Shown here: piece by piece, positions 1-8,015 of the stretch
Position numbering within the stretch: position 1 is the stretch's first letter
How the letters are laid out: each line of letters begins with the position of its first letter
From: Terriglobia bacterium
Lineage (GTDB): Bacteria; Acidobacteriota; Terriglobia; Terriglobales; Acidobacteriaceae
Direction of reading: 5' to 3'
Length of the DNA stretch: 64,000 bases
Assembly (NCBI GenBank): GCA_020072815.1
Contig: JAIQGE010000021.1
Span: 47,597 to 111,596 of the forward strand
Made by a program: the position numbers and the translations under genes
Notes under the pieces: generated by a model
The model's database searches: none
What the model was told of the DNA's origin: nothing
The model's input: only the letters and a program-made list of their open reading frames with translations

Positions 1-2
1 CA

Positions 3-968
3 GCGGATGCAGACCAAGACGCCGGCAAGGACGTCAAGAAGTCCCAGCAGAAGATCAAGCACGACGGCGGCAAGGACGACATTGACGCCATCGGTAACCG
101 CAAGATGGGCGGGCTGGACTGGTACTCCATCGAGTCGGAAATCAAGCTCGGCAAACAGTTTGCCATGCAAATTGAGCAGAGCATGAAGCTCATCCAGGAC
201 CCGGTGGTCAATGAGTACGTAAACCGCATCGGGCAGAACCTGGTTCGCAACTCTGACGCCAAGGTGCCTTTCACCATCAAGGTGGTGGACGCCGACGAAA
301 TCAACGCCATGGCCCTGCCGGGCGGATTTTTCTACGTCAACTCCGGTTTGATCCTGGCCGCCGACGATGAAGCGGAGCTGGCCGGCGTGATGGCCCATGA
401 GATTGCTCACGTCTGCGCCCGTCATGCCACGCGCGGCGCCACGCGCAGCCAGTTGGCCAACATCCTCACCCTCCCGCTGATCTTTGTGGGCGGCGGCATT
501 GGCTATGCTGCACGCGAAGTCGCCGGCATCGGTCTGCCCCTGACCTTCTTGAGCTTCAACCGCGGATTTGAAGCCGAAGCCGATCACTTGGGTGTGCAGT
601 ACATGTACAAGGCCGGCTACGATCCCAACGAGTTTGTGAACTTCTTTGAAAAGGTGCAGGCGCAGGAGAAGAAGAAGCCGGGCACTCTGGCCAAGGCCTT
701 CGCCACGCACCCGCAGACTCCGGACCGCATTCAGCGGACGCAGGAAGAGATCGCCACCATCCTGCCGGACAAGGACCAGTACATTGAAACCACGTCAGAA
801 TTCAATGACATTAAGGCCCGTCTGGCAGCCATCGAAAATCGCCGCAAGATTGACGACCAGAACACCAACAAGCCCACGCTGCGTCGCACCGCCGGCAACG
901 GCACTCCAGGCAAAGACGGCGACAAGAAGGATGACGACCGTCCCACGCTGAAACGCCGCGATAATTAA
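3..968 (+). CDS. M48 family zinc metalloprotease, 5'-truncated
   Basis: Periplasmic or membrane-associated peptidase of the M48 (Ste24/HtpX/BepA-like) family, which acts in envelope protein quality control. The reading frame is open to the left edge, so the N-terminus with any signal peptide is missing. The zinc site HEIAH is encoded at about 396-410 and is followed by the third-ligand region FEAEADHLG near 570. A hydrophobic stretch lies between them. The C-terminus is a Lys/Asp/Arg-rich tail without recognisable domain. An internal ATG exists at 105, but the conserved IGNRK stretch lies upstream of it, so that ATG is not the start. A strong terminator follows the stop codon. Confidence 0.85.
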   Translation, partial: ADADQDAGKDVKKSQQKIKHDGGKDDIDAIGNRKMGGLDWYSIESEIKLGKQFAMQIEQSMKLIQDPVVNEYVNRIGQNLVRNSDAKVPFTIKVVDADEINAMALPGGFFYVNSGLILAADDEAELAGVMAHEIAHVCARHATRGATRSQLANILTLPLIFVGGGIGYAAREVAGIGLPLTFLSFNRGFEAEADHLGVQYMYKAGYDPNEFVNFFEKVQAQEKKKPGTLAKAFATHPQTPDRIQRTQEEIATILPDKDQYIETTSEFNDIKARLAAIENRRKIDDQNTNKPTLRRTAGNGTPGKDGDKKDDDRPTLKRRDN

Positions 969-988
969 GATCGCTGATTTTCCTACAA

Positions 989-1019
989 CAGGCGGCCTTA
1001 GGGCCGCCTGATTTGTTTT
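989..1019 (+). terminator. Rho-independent terminator after the M48 protease
   Basis: A perfect 9-bp stem CAGGCGGCC / GGCCGCCTG with loop TTAG is followed by ATTTGTTTT. It starts 21 bases after the protease stop codon. Confidence 0.8.
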
Positions 1020-1126
1020 GAGGTCGTCCGGCCCAGGCACGGCCGCTTGCATTGTGCGCGGCGACTCGCACCTGCGCGCACGGACGCAGCTGCTCAATGA
1101 GAATTCTCTTGATGGGTTGGGCGCGG

Positions 1127-1348
1127 CTAGGCTGGAGCGACGCCGCGCAGGGGACCGAGCCGGCCCTTGGTCACGCAGTGGTGGATTTTTTCTACACAGT
1201 CCAGCAGTTCAGGCCGGGCGCTGGCCCCGACAAACGAGCAGCATTGGCGGCAGGTAGATCCGATTAACCCGGCATTCAAGGAGTTGAGTTGCCGCCTGAA
1301 GAATCCAGGGCCCTTGGGACCCTTTCCTTCGCCGTGAGGAGCTTGCAT
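1127..1348 (-). CDS. Small CxxC...HHC putative zinc-binding protein
   Basis: A 73-residue protein that I do not recognise from a named family. Its core holds C33-x2-C36, then 19 residues, then H56-H57-C58. The same core with identical spacing (C22-x2-C25, 19 residues, H45-H46-C47), plus similar residues between, occurs in the protein encoded at 27596-28057. This argues that both are real members of one small zinc-finger-like family. A good ribosome site (CCGGAGA) precedes the ATG. The C-terminal third is Gly/Arg-rich and poorly conserved with the paralogue. Function is unknown. Confidence 0.5.
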   Translation of the reverse strand: MQAPHGEGKGPKGPGFFRRQLNSLNAGLIGSTCRQCCSFVGASARPELLDCVEKIHHCVTKGRLGPLRGVAPA

Positions 1349-1579
1349 GTGTTCTCCGGAAGACTTCTACAGCCCATCATGCCACAAAGAGGGAAGAAAG
1401 AGCAGTGTTTTCTTGAAGACCCGGCGCGATAGAAGAAGAGAACTAGACTCTACGCTTAATGACTTACGACTTCGGGGAGATGCGGAGAATGGAATATCCC
1501 TACCAGCGCAGTTGCCCTGCAATGCCGCAGAAAGTTGCGGCATCCCGGCCCAACCTGCGCCTGTCCTGGAAACCTGCCC

Positions 1580-1597
1580 GGGCGGCTTAAACCGCCC
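1580..1597 (-). terminator. Hairpin after the small zinc-ribbon gene
   Basis: A perfect 6-bp GC stem (GGGCGG / CCGCCC) with loop TTTAAG on the minus strand begins five bases beyond the stop codon. It lacks a clear U-tract, so termination is only likely. Confidence 0.4.
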
Positions 1598-1602
1598 AGG
1601 AG

Positions 1603-1836
1603 TTACTTTCCGGCGTAGGACTCGGCCGCCGCTATGGGCTCAAACTGGCGTGCCGGATGAGCCTCCACCACCTTCATTTCATGCCAATCATAAGCGAACT
1701 CTTTGCCGCAATCGAGGCATACCACATACGTACCCGCCACGGAAGACGCCTGCGACCGCTGGCCCCGTCTTTTGGTCATGGGGAAGCTGAAGTTCTTGTG
1801 ATGGCACCCAAACAACAAATCGAGCAGACTCGCCAT
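1603..1836 (-). CDS. Small zinc-ribbon-like protein
   Basis: A 77-residue cytoplasmic protein of unknown function. The central motif CLDCGKEFAYDWHEM has a CxxC knuckle typical of half a zinc ribbon, and an upstream CHHK could supply further ligands. An upstream in-frame extension exists, but the ATG at 1836 is preferred because AGGAAAGGTGA sits just before it. The gene is monocistronic and is followed by a GC hairpin. It could be a regulator or a metal-site protein; nothing in the context decides this. Confidence 0.6.
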   Translation of the reverse strand: MASLLDLLFGCHHKNFSFPMTKRRGQRSQASSVAGTYVVCLDCGKEFAYDWHEMKVVEAHPARQFEPIAAAESYAGK

Positions 1837-2094
1837 AATGTCACCTTTCCTGCCTAGCCCCGTTGGGGGCTCCTGGAAGCTGAAACTGTCTAAAGAACTT
1901 GCCGTCAACAAGGTCAGTGTACTATAGGACATGTCCTTTAGCACATAAAAATTGTGACCTTCGTTCTTATTTACTTAGAGTCGTTCTGAGGAAGAAAGGT
2001 TTCGAAAAGCGGGGGAGAAAAGCGAAGCGACCACCTGGAAAGAAGGTAATTATTACATAATACTAACTGTAAGTTATTGAAAAATATAAATCCA

Positions 2095-2358
2095 CTAGGT
2101 GGTGTTCTTGGTCTTCTTGGCTGGTTTACTGCCTCGGCACTTGGTCATAATGGCTTGATGGAGTCGGGTCCGGAGGGCTTCAGGGAGCTCGTAAATCTGG
2201 TTATCGCGGTAGATTTCAATGGTCTTTTTGGTGGTATTCATGACCACGTGGCATTCCCGACACCAATGGAGATGCTCGTCCAATTCGGCCTTGAGCCCCT
2301 CGCTGATGGTGCCGTCCAGGTAGTCAGTTAGTTCTTTCAGGAAATCGTTGCATTTCAC
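2095..2358 (-). CDS. Anti-sigma factor with zinc-binding ZAS motif
   Basis: An 87-residue soluble anti-sigma factor predicted to bind and inhibit the ECF sigma factor encoded just upstream. The ZAS signature H29-x3-C33-x2-C36 is intact, with an extra Cys at position 3. There is no transmembrane segment, so signal reception is probably cytoplasmic, as in redox-sensing RsrA/ChrR-type proteins. Its ATG overlaps the sigma factor stop by four bases (ATGA), which implies translational coupling and matched stoichiometry. The C-terminus is Lys/Thr-rich. Confidence 0.8.
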   Translation of the reverse strand: MKCNDFLKELTDYLDGTISEGLKAELDEHLHWCRECHVVMNTTKKTIEIYRDNQIYELPEALRTRLHQAIMTKCRGSKPAKKTKNTT

Positions 2359-2987
2359 TGGACTTCGTTCCCCCCGCCTTTTCTGGACTTAAAAAATCTG
2401 GTCAAACGCTCTCGCAACTGCAACCGGGCGCGCAACAATCGCGATTTCACGGCCGGTATGCTCAGTCCCAGCATCTCTGCTGTTTCCTCCGTAGAGAGAC
2501 CTTCAACGTCGCGCAATACGAAAACCGTCCGGAAGCCAGGGGGAAGGCCCTGGATGGTCTTCTTTAATATATCGCCCAATTCAGACTGCCCGTACAACTG
2601 CTCCGGATTGGGGCTCCAGTCTGCCACCTCGCGGGGCATTGAGCCGTCTTCCGTCTCCACATCCTCGTCCAGCGACACCGTGCGATCATTGCGCCGCTTG
2701 CGCAGCCGCATCAGGGCTTCATTGACGGCAATCCTGACCAGCCACGTGTAGAACTTGGAGTTACCCTGGAACTGCTCCAGATTCGTATACGCCTTGAGAA
2801 ATGCGTCCTGGACCACGTCCTGAGCGTCTTCCTCGTTATGCGTGATGTGCTGCGCGATGCGGAAAACATTCCGGTCATAGCGCTTCACCAACTCGCTAAA
2901 CGCTTCCAGATCGCCTTTCTTGGCGGCCTGGACCAGCGCCAGCTCACTGGAGACGCCTTCCTCGGGCTTCTTTTGGATGGTTTCCAT
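2355..2987 (-). CDS. ECF-type RNA polymerase sigma factor
   Basis: A sigma-70 family extracytoplasmic-function sigma factor (RpoE-like group), about 210 residues. Region 2 is seen around KRYDRNVFRIAQHITHN and DAQDVVQDAFLKAY. Region 4 is seen around LPPGFRTVFVLRDVEGLS and the helix-turn-helix EETAEMLGLSIPAVKSRL. The ATG is chosen; a TTG five codons upstream is possible, and neither has a clear ribosome site. It is co-transcribed with the downstream anti-sigma gene by a 4-base overlap. The pair probably controls a stress or envelope regulon and itself, but no target can be named from sequence. Confidence 0.9.
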   Translation of the reverse strand: METIQKKPEEGVSSELALVQAAKKGDLEAFSELVKRYDRNVFRIAQHITHNEEDAQDVVQDAFLKAYTNLEQFQGNSKFYTWLVRIAVNEALMRLRKRRNDRTVSLDEDVETEDGSMPREVADWSPNPEQLYGQSELGDILKKTIQGLPPGFRTVFVLRDVEGLSTEETAEMLGLSIPAVKSRLLRARLQLRERLTRFFKSRKGGGNEVQ

Positions 2988-3114
2988 GCAGTACCGACTC
3001 AAAATAATTTACTATGTTATTGACTCCGTGAGGGTGAAAAAGAAGCAAAAATCGGTGATTTTATCTCGCCGTCATGCCCTGTAACCACTTGATAACTCCA
3101 GGCTCTGATCGTAT

Positions 3115-3462
3115 ATGAAAAAAATCTTGCTCCTGTCTTTTTTACCTGTCCTTTTCTTCGTTTCGGGATGCAGTAAGCAGCCCCCGGCTGACGTCCACAT
3201 CAAAGTGGTGATGAAGAAATACAGCTTTGACCCGCCCGAGATCCGCGTCAAATCCGGCCAACTGGTGGAACTTGAGGTGACCACCGCCGACGTCCAGCAT
3301 GGCCTGGACATCCCCGATTTGGGCATCAAGCAGTCCGTCCAGCCAGGCAAGACGGCCACCGTCCGTTTCCGGGCGCCAGCCAAGGGTGAATACCGGATGG
3401 CTTGCGGGGTGATCTGCGGGCCCCATCATGATGATATGGCCGGCAAGCTGGTGGTGGAGTAG
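3115..3462 (+). CDS. CuA-type cupredoxin lipoprotein
   Basis: A 115-residue lipoprotein. A signal peptide ends in lipobox FVSGC (Cys19), and one cupredoxin domain follows. The C-terminal motif CGVICGPHHDDM matches the binuclear CuA pattern C-x3-C-x3-H-x2-M (C97, C101, H105, M108). H62 supplies the remaining histidine, so the whole ligand set of cytochrome oxidase subunit II / NosZ CuA sites is present. Unlike CoxII it has no transmembrane hairpin and no oxidase neighbours. It probably carries electrons or copper in the periplasm. Divergent from the sigma factor gene. Confidence 0.8.
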   Translation: MKKILLLSFLPVLFFVSGCSKQPPADVHIKVVMKKYSFDPPEIRVKSGQLVELEVTTADVQHGLDIPDLGIKQSVQPGKTATVRFRAPAKGEYRMACGVICGPHHDDMAGKLVVE

Positions 3463-3575
3463 TCCGGCAGCGTATTCCCGCAAAGGCTCGCGGGGCGGGG
3501 GCTTCCAGGGGTGGCTTGGAAGATACTAGAGGTGTAGACTTCAGTCTGGTAAGCCATATAATCGCCGCAAGACGA

Positions 3576-4547
3576 ATGCCGCATCCCACGGAAATTCAGA
3601 ACATTATTGAAGAGGCGGTGGCCGAAGTGTTGGAGTCGGCGCTGCCCGGGATTCGTGCCGAGATTGTTCGCCGGGCCACAGCACAGTTGGAAAACCTGTT
3701 TCCGGCTCCCGGCTCCGCCCCCACAGACCTGCTCAACGAGGCCATGGCTTCCATCCAGGAGACCACTTCCCAAGCGGAGATCCTGCGCCATTTGCTGGAA
3801 GGCGGGGCGCGCTTTGCCGGACGCGTGGCCCTTTTCGTGGTCAAAGGCGGCGCGGTCAGTGGATGGCAGGGTATCGGCTTTGAGGACAATGACATCATCA
3901 AAGGCCTCCCTTTGGATACCTCAAGCAGCCTGGCAGCCCGGGCCATGCAGTCCCGTGCCCCAGTGGGCGGAACCAGTGGGGAATTTGACACCGCCTTCCT
4001 CGCCGCCGTGCAGTCGCCCGCGCAACCGGACTGCTACGTCCTGCCCCTGGTGGTAAAAGACAAAGTTGCAGCCCTGATTTACGCGGATGCAGGCGCGATT
4101 CCTGCCGGGACTTTGGATGCTTCCGGGCTTAGCGCTTTGACCCGTTTTGCCGCGCTCTGGCTGGAACTGAGCGCCGCGCGCAAGACCGGCGCGCCAGCGG
4201 CCGAGGAATCGCAGCCCACCGCTGGTTTTGCCGCGGCTCCCTCCGCCATGCCGGCGCCTCCTCCAGGACCGGTGCCGGTGGAGGACGACCTTCACCGCAA
4301 AGCCAAGCGCTTTGCCAAGTTGCTGGTGGAGGAGATCAAACTTTACAACCAACCGAAAGTCGCCGAAGGCCGGACCCAGAGCGACCTCTATGACCGTCTG
4401 CGCGAAGACATCGAGAAGAGCCGCGCCACCTACAACAAGCGCTACGGCGAAACTCCAGCGGCTTCGGCCGATTATTTTAATCAGGAACTCATCCGCATTT
4501 TGGCGGATAATGATGTATCGCTCATGGGCGCAAGTTTTCCGCAGTGA
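3576..4547 (+). CDS. GAF-like domain protein of unknown function
   Basis: About 323 residues. Residues about 60-200 look like a GAF-type fold (FAGRVALFVVKGGAVSGWQG, later YVLPLVVKDKVAALIYAD). An Ala/Pro-rich linker and a charged helical C-terminus (KRFAKLLVEEIKLYNQPKV) follow. There is no kinase, cyclase or output domain. The ATG giving MPHPTEIQN is chosen; an upstream in-frame ATG at 3516 would add 20 poorly conserved residues. The stop overlaps a GTG start of the next gene (GTGA), so the protein may be made together with the transglycosylase. Its role is unknown. Confidence 0.65.
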   Translation: MPHPTEIQNIIEEAVAEVLESALPGIRAEIVRRATAQLENLFPAPGSAPTDLLNEAMASIQETTSQAEILRHLLEGGARFAGRVALFVVKGGAVSGWQGIGFEDNDIIKGLPLDTSSSLAARAMQSRAPVGGTSGEFDTAFLAAVQSPAQPDCYVLPLVVKDKVAALIYADAGAIPAGTLDASGLSALTRFAALWLELSAARKTGAPAAEESQPTAGFAAAPSAMPAPPPGPVPVEDDLHRKAKRFAKLLVEEIKLYNQPKVAEGRTQSDLYDRLREDIEKSRATYNKRYGETPAASADYFNQELIRILADNDVSLMGASFPQ

Positions 4548-6820
4548 TCTTTTCCATGGCAGTCAAGGTACAAGTGTCCATCAGAAGTCTCTCCATCATT
4601 CTTTTATTTTCCTCGCTGCTGTTGCCGGGACATCTCTCCGCTCAGACAGCCAAGAAAAAGACGAGCGCGCATCCCACCAAGAAAAAGGTTGTGCCGGCGT
4701 CTTCCACCGGCTCCGCCAAGCTCCGCCACGCGACGCGGGCGTTTGTCGCCTCGGCCGACCTCAAGCCCATGGCCCAGCAGCTTTTGGAAAACCGCACGCC
4801 ACCGGGCTACGCCGGAATTGAAGAGTACGCCGCCGCACACAGCAAAGATGACGCCGGCGCGCTGGCCTGGCTGGTGATGGGCTACGCTCGCTATCTGGAC
4901 AAGGAATACGCCAGTGCACGCGACGCTTGGACGCACGCTGCTCCGCTGGAGCCCGTGCTGGGCGACTATCTCGACTTTCTTCGCGCCAGCGCCTTCCAGG
5001 GCGAGCAAAACCCGGCCGAAGTGATCAAAGCCTTGGACGCCTTTGAACAAAAGTATCCCGACTCTCTCAACCAGCACGACGTGACCATGTTGTACGCGGG
5101 AGCGCTGGTGTCCGCCGGCGAACCTCAGCGTGCTGCCGCCTATTTGGAGAAACACCGCCAGCCGCTGCACTCGGACTTGGAATTGGCGTTGGCTAAAGCC
5201 TACGAAGCCGCCGGCGAAAGAGAGAAAGCGCAACAGATTCTGCGCCGTTTGTATTTTGAAATGCCCACCAGTCCGGAAGCCGACGCCGCGGCACAGGAAC
5301 TGCGCACGTTGGGCGAATCCCAGCCTTCCGGCAGCTTTGAACAGCGCAGCACCCGCAGTGAACTGCTCCTGAAGGCCCGGCGTTTCCAGGACGCGGTAAG
5401 CGAACTGAGTCCGCTGGTGGAGCTGTCTCCGCCGGACAAGATGGTTTCCATGCAGGCGCAGTTTGGAACGGCGCTCTACAAAACCCGCAAACGCGACGAT
5501 GCTTATCGGCTGTTTGAAAACATCGCCAAGAACGAGTCCGCGTCCGTGGACGCGCGGGCCCAAGCCTTGTATTTCCTGGCGGAGATTTCGCGCGACCGGG
5601 ATGACCGCTCCAAGCAGGCGGCGTACCTGATCCAGTTACGAACGCTGGCGCCTGAGAGTTCATGGCTGCAAGAGGCTCTGTTTTCCGCCGGCAACATGTA
5701 CATGTTGCGGAATGAGTTTGAAAGCGCGATTCCGTTTTACACGGAAATGTACCAGCGCCAGCGCAATGGCCGGTATTCTCCATTCACGCACTGGCGAGCG
5801 GCTTGGCTCAGCTATCGCCTGGGCAAGAAAGATGACGCCAAGCGGCTGTTTGAAGAGCAACTGGAGATGTACCCAACATCCTCAGAAGTCCCGGCTGCTG
5901 TGTACTGGCGCGGACGCCTTGCTGAAGAAGAAGGCGACAAGGCCTTGGCCCGCGCGTACTACCAGAAGCTGGCGGAAAACTTCCGCTATTTCTACTACGC
6001 ATATCGCGGTCACGCGCGCATGCAGGCGATGGGTGGTGACCAAGTCGCTGACCCCACGCCGCTGGACAAGCTGCCTCCGCCGGCGGCGCCTCCCAGGAAC
6101 TGGGACGCCCCTGAAGATAATCTGCGCCTGAAGAGGGCCCAGTTGCTGGCCAATGGCGCGCTCTACGATTTTGCGGTGAAGGAAATGCAAGCCGCTGCTT
6201 CCGGGACGCCGCCGTGGCTGGCCAAAGCGATCTCTGAAATGTATATGGGGCAGGGAAGCTACATCCATTCCATTGAGACGCTGAAGCGCACGGTGCCCGG
6301 CTACTTCTCCGCGGAGATTCCCCAGATTCCGCGTCCGGTTTGGGAAGGTTTGTTCCCGCGGCCTTTCTGGGATGAGCTGAAAAGAGATTCTGAGCAGAAC
6401 CACCTTGACCCGTACCTGGTGGCTTCGCTCATTCGGCAAGAATCAGAGTTCAACCCGGCCGCCGTCTCCAGCGCCAACGCCCTGGGACTGATGCAGCTTC
6501 TTCCCAGCGTGGGCCGGGGCGTGGCCAGGGAAATGAAGCTCCGGCTGTCTTCCAGCGACGATTTGCTCACGGCCAACACCAACCTGCAACTGGGCACCCG
6601 CTACTTCAAACACATGGTGGACCACTACGACGGGCAGGTGGAATACGCACTCGCCGCTTACAATGCCGGCGAAGAGCGCGTGGACGAGTGGCGCAGGAAC
6701 GGGAAATTCAAAGACATGGACGAATTCGTGGAGTCCATTCCGTTCACCCAAACCCGCGAGTACGTGCAAGCCATTATGCGCAACACGGCGATGTACAAGC
6801 TGCTGTATTCCAAGAACTGA
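4544..6820 (+). CDS. Soluble lytic murein transglycosylase with helical/TPR region
   Basis: A periplasmic peptidoglycan lytic transglycosylase of the Slt70 type, which cleaves MurNAc-GlcNAc bonds to give 1,6-anhydro ends. The signal peptide is hydrophobic (SIILLFSSLLLPGHLSA, then Q). Residues about 90-560 form an alpha-superhelical repeat region. The C-terminal SLT domain starts near residue 620, with catalytic Glu633 in IRQESEF, then ANALGLMQLLP and the LAAYNAG motif. The start is the GTG overlapping the previous stop; an ATG four codons downstream is equally possible. Convergent with lspA. Confidence 0.9.
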   Translation: MIFSMAVKVQVSIRSLSIILLFSSLLLPGHLSAQTAKKKTSAHPTKKKVVPASSTGSAKLRHATRAFVASADLKPMAQQLLENRTPPGYAGIEEYAAAHSKDDAGALAWLVMGYARYLDKEYASARDAWTHAAPLEPVLGDYLDFLRASAFQGEQNPAEVIKALDAFEQKYPDSLNQHDVTMLYAGALVSAGEPQRAAAYLEKHRQPLHSDLELALAKAYEAAGEREKAQQILRRLYFEMPTSPEADAAAQELRTLGESQPSGSFEQRSTRSELLLKARRFQDAVSELSPLVELSPPDKMVSMQAQFGTALYKTRKRDDAYRLFENIAKNESASVDARAQALYFLAEISRDRDDRSKQAAYLIQLRTLAPESSWLQEALFSAGNMYMLRNEFESAIPFYTEMYQRQRNGRYSPFTHWRAAWLSYRLGKKDDAKRLFEEQLEMYPTSSEVPAAVYWRGRLAEEEGDKALARAYYQKLAENFRYFYYAYRGHARMQAMGGDQVADPTPLDKLPPPAAPPRNWDAPEDNLRLKRAQLLANGALYDFAVKEMQAAASGTPPWLAKAISEMYMGQGSYIHSIETLKRTVPGYFSAEIPQIPRPVWEGLFPRPFWDELKRDSEQNHLDPYLVASLIRQESEFNPAAVSSANALGLMQLLPSVGRGVAREMKLRLSSSDDLLTANTNLQLGTRYFKHMVDHYDGQVEYALAAYNAGEERVDEWRRNGKFKDMDEFVESIPFTQTREYVQAIMRNTAMYKLLYSKN

Positions 6821-6831
6821 GTTTTCGTCGG

Positions 6832-7311
6832 TCAGTTCACAGTTTTCTGCTTTCCAAACAAGATCGTCCACGCCAGAAGAATCGCTCCAACCACAATTGC
6901 GCTGTCGGCGACGTTGAACGGCGGCCAGTGGTGCGTGCCCACGTAGAAATCCAGGAAATCGGTGACCGTGCCCTTGGCTACGCGGTCCCACAGATTTCCT
7001 AACGCGCCGCCCAGGACCAGGGACAGTGCGACAGACACCGCCGTCAGCCGTTCGCCGCTCTTCCAGATGAAAAAGGAAACCATGGCCACCGCCGACAGGG
7101 AGAAAGCTATCAGGCCGGCGGTCCGCCAGTGGGAGGCGGAGTCGGCAAACAAGCTAAACGCCGCGCCGGTATTTTCCCAGTGCGAAAGTTGAAAGAATCC
7201 CGGAATGATCGGGACATCCTGCATGAGGGGAAGACGCTTCAGCACCAGCCATTTGGTGAGGCGGTCAACCGCGATGACAGCAGCGGCGATCAGGAGTTGG
7301 TATTTCCTCAT
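6832..7311 (-). CDS. lspA: Signal peptidase II (lipoprotein signal peptidase), copy 1
   Basis: An inner-membrane aspartyl protease that removes signal peptides from prolipoproteins after diacylglyceryl transfer. It is 159 residues long with four hydrophobic segments. The catalytic aspartates are recognisable as D118 (VTDFLDFY) and D136 (FNVADSAIV), and GNLWDR is intact. It lies directly downstream of a second lspA and ileS on the same strand. Both copies keep every catalytic residue, so neither looks like a pseudogene. The ribosome site is weak. Confidence 0.93.
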   Translation of the reverse strand: MRKYQLLIAAAVIAVDRLTKWLVLKRLPLMQDVPIIPGFFQLSHWENTGAAFSLFADSASHWRTAGLIAFSLSAVAMVSFFIWKSGERLTAVSVALSLVLGGALGNLWDRVAKGTVTDFLDFYVGTHHWPPFNVADSAIVVGAILLAWTILFGKQKTVN

Positions 7312-7422
7312 GGCTAAAGAGTCGTGTGACCAGCTTCTATTTGAAGGAAGGCAACGCTCTAGGTTACCAGAGAGACCATGCAGTTCCGATCACGGCGATG
7401 TCGGCGATCACGGCGATTGTCC

Positions 7423-7911
7423 TCACTGGCTCATCGCCTTTTCTTCCTGCGGAGACAGGAATATTTCACTCAGCAACAGAAGCGCGCCTATCACGATGGC
7501 GCTATCGGCCACGTTGAAAGCCGGCCAGTGGTGCGAACCCAGGTAGAAATCCAGGAAGTCAATGACCCGTCCGCTGGCGACGCGGTCCCACAAATTTCCC
7601 AGCGCGCCGCCAAAGACCAAGGACAGGGCAATCGCGGTGGTGTTCATGGCGTTGCCGTTTTTCCAGAGCAAGGCTGATACCACGGCCAGCGCGGCAATGG
7701 AGAACATGATCAGCATGGCGATCTTCCATTCGGAAGGCGAGTCTGAAAACAGACCGAAGGCCGCGCCCTGGTTCTGGACATGCGTCAGGCGGAAGAGGCC
7801 GGGAACCACGTCTACGCTGTCATGCAGCATGATCTTCTGGGCGATCGCCCACTTGGTGATCTGGTCAGTGCCTACGACCACGGTCGCAATCAGAAAGTGA
7901 TACTTCCTCAT
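7423..7911 (-). CDS. lspA: Signal peptidase II (lipoprotein signal peptidase), copy 2
   Basis: A paralogue of the neighbouring lspA, 162 residues from the ATG giving MRKYHF, with GGGAA before it. It has the same four-helix architecture and the catalytic pair D118 and D136 in VIDFLDFY and FNVADSAIV. The 3' halves of the two copies are close even at DNA level (long matching stretches around the WPxFNVADSAIV codons), while the N-terminal halves differ more. It sits about 100 bases downstream of ileS, the usual place for lspA. The tail EEKAMSQ is unique to this copy. Confidence 0.93.
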   Translation of the reverse strand: MRKYHFLIATVVVGTDQITKWAIAQKIMLHDSVDVVPGLFRLTHVQNQGAAFGLFSDSPSEWKIAMLIMFSIAALAVVSALLWKNGNAMNTTAIALSLVFGGALGNLWDRVASGRVIDFLDFYLGSHHWPAFNVADSAIVIGALLLLSEIFLSPQEEKAMSQ

Positions 7912-8015
7912 AGTTCCCAAGCAGCCTAGCTGCGTCTTTCTGTTCCCTTGCGGCTCCGCCGCTTATCAAAAAAGTCCCGGTCTACTTCCCATCCACCGGC
8001 GTTCTTACGGCGTTC

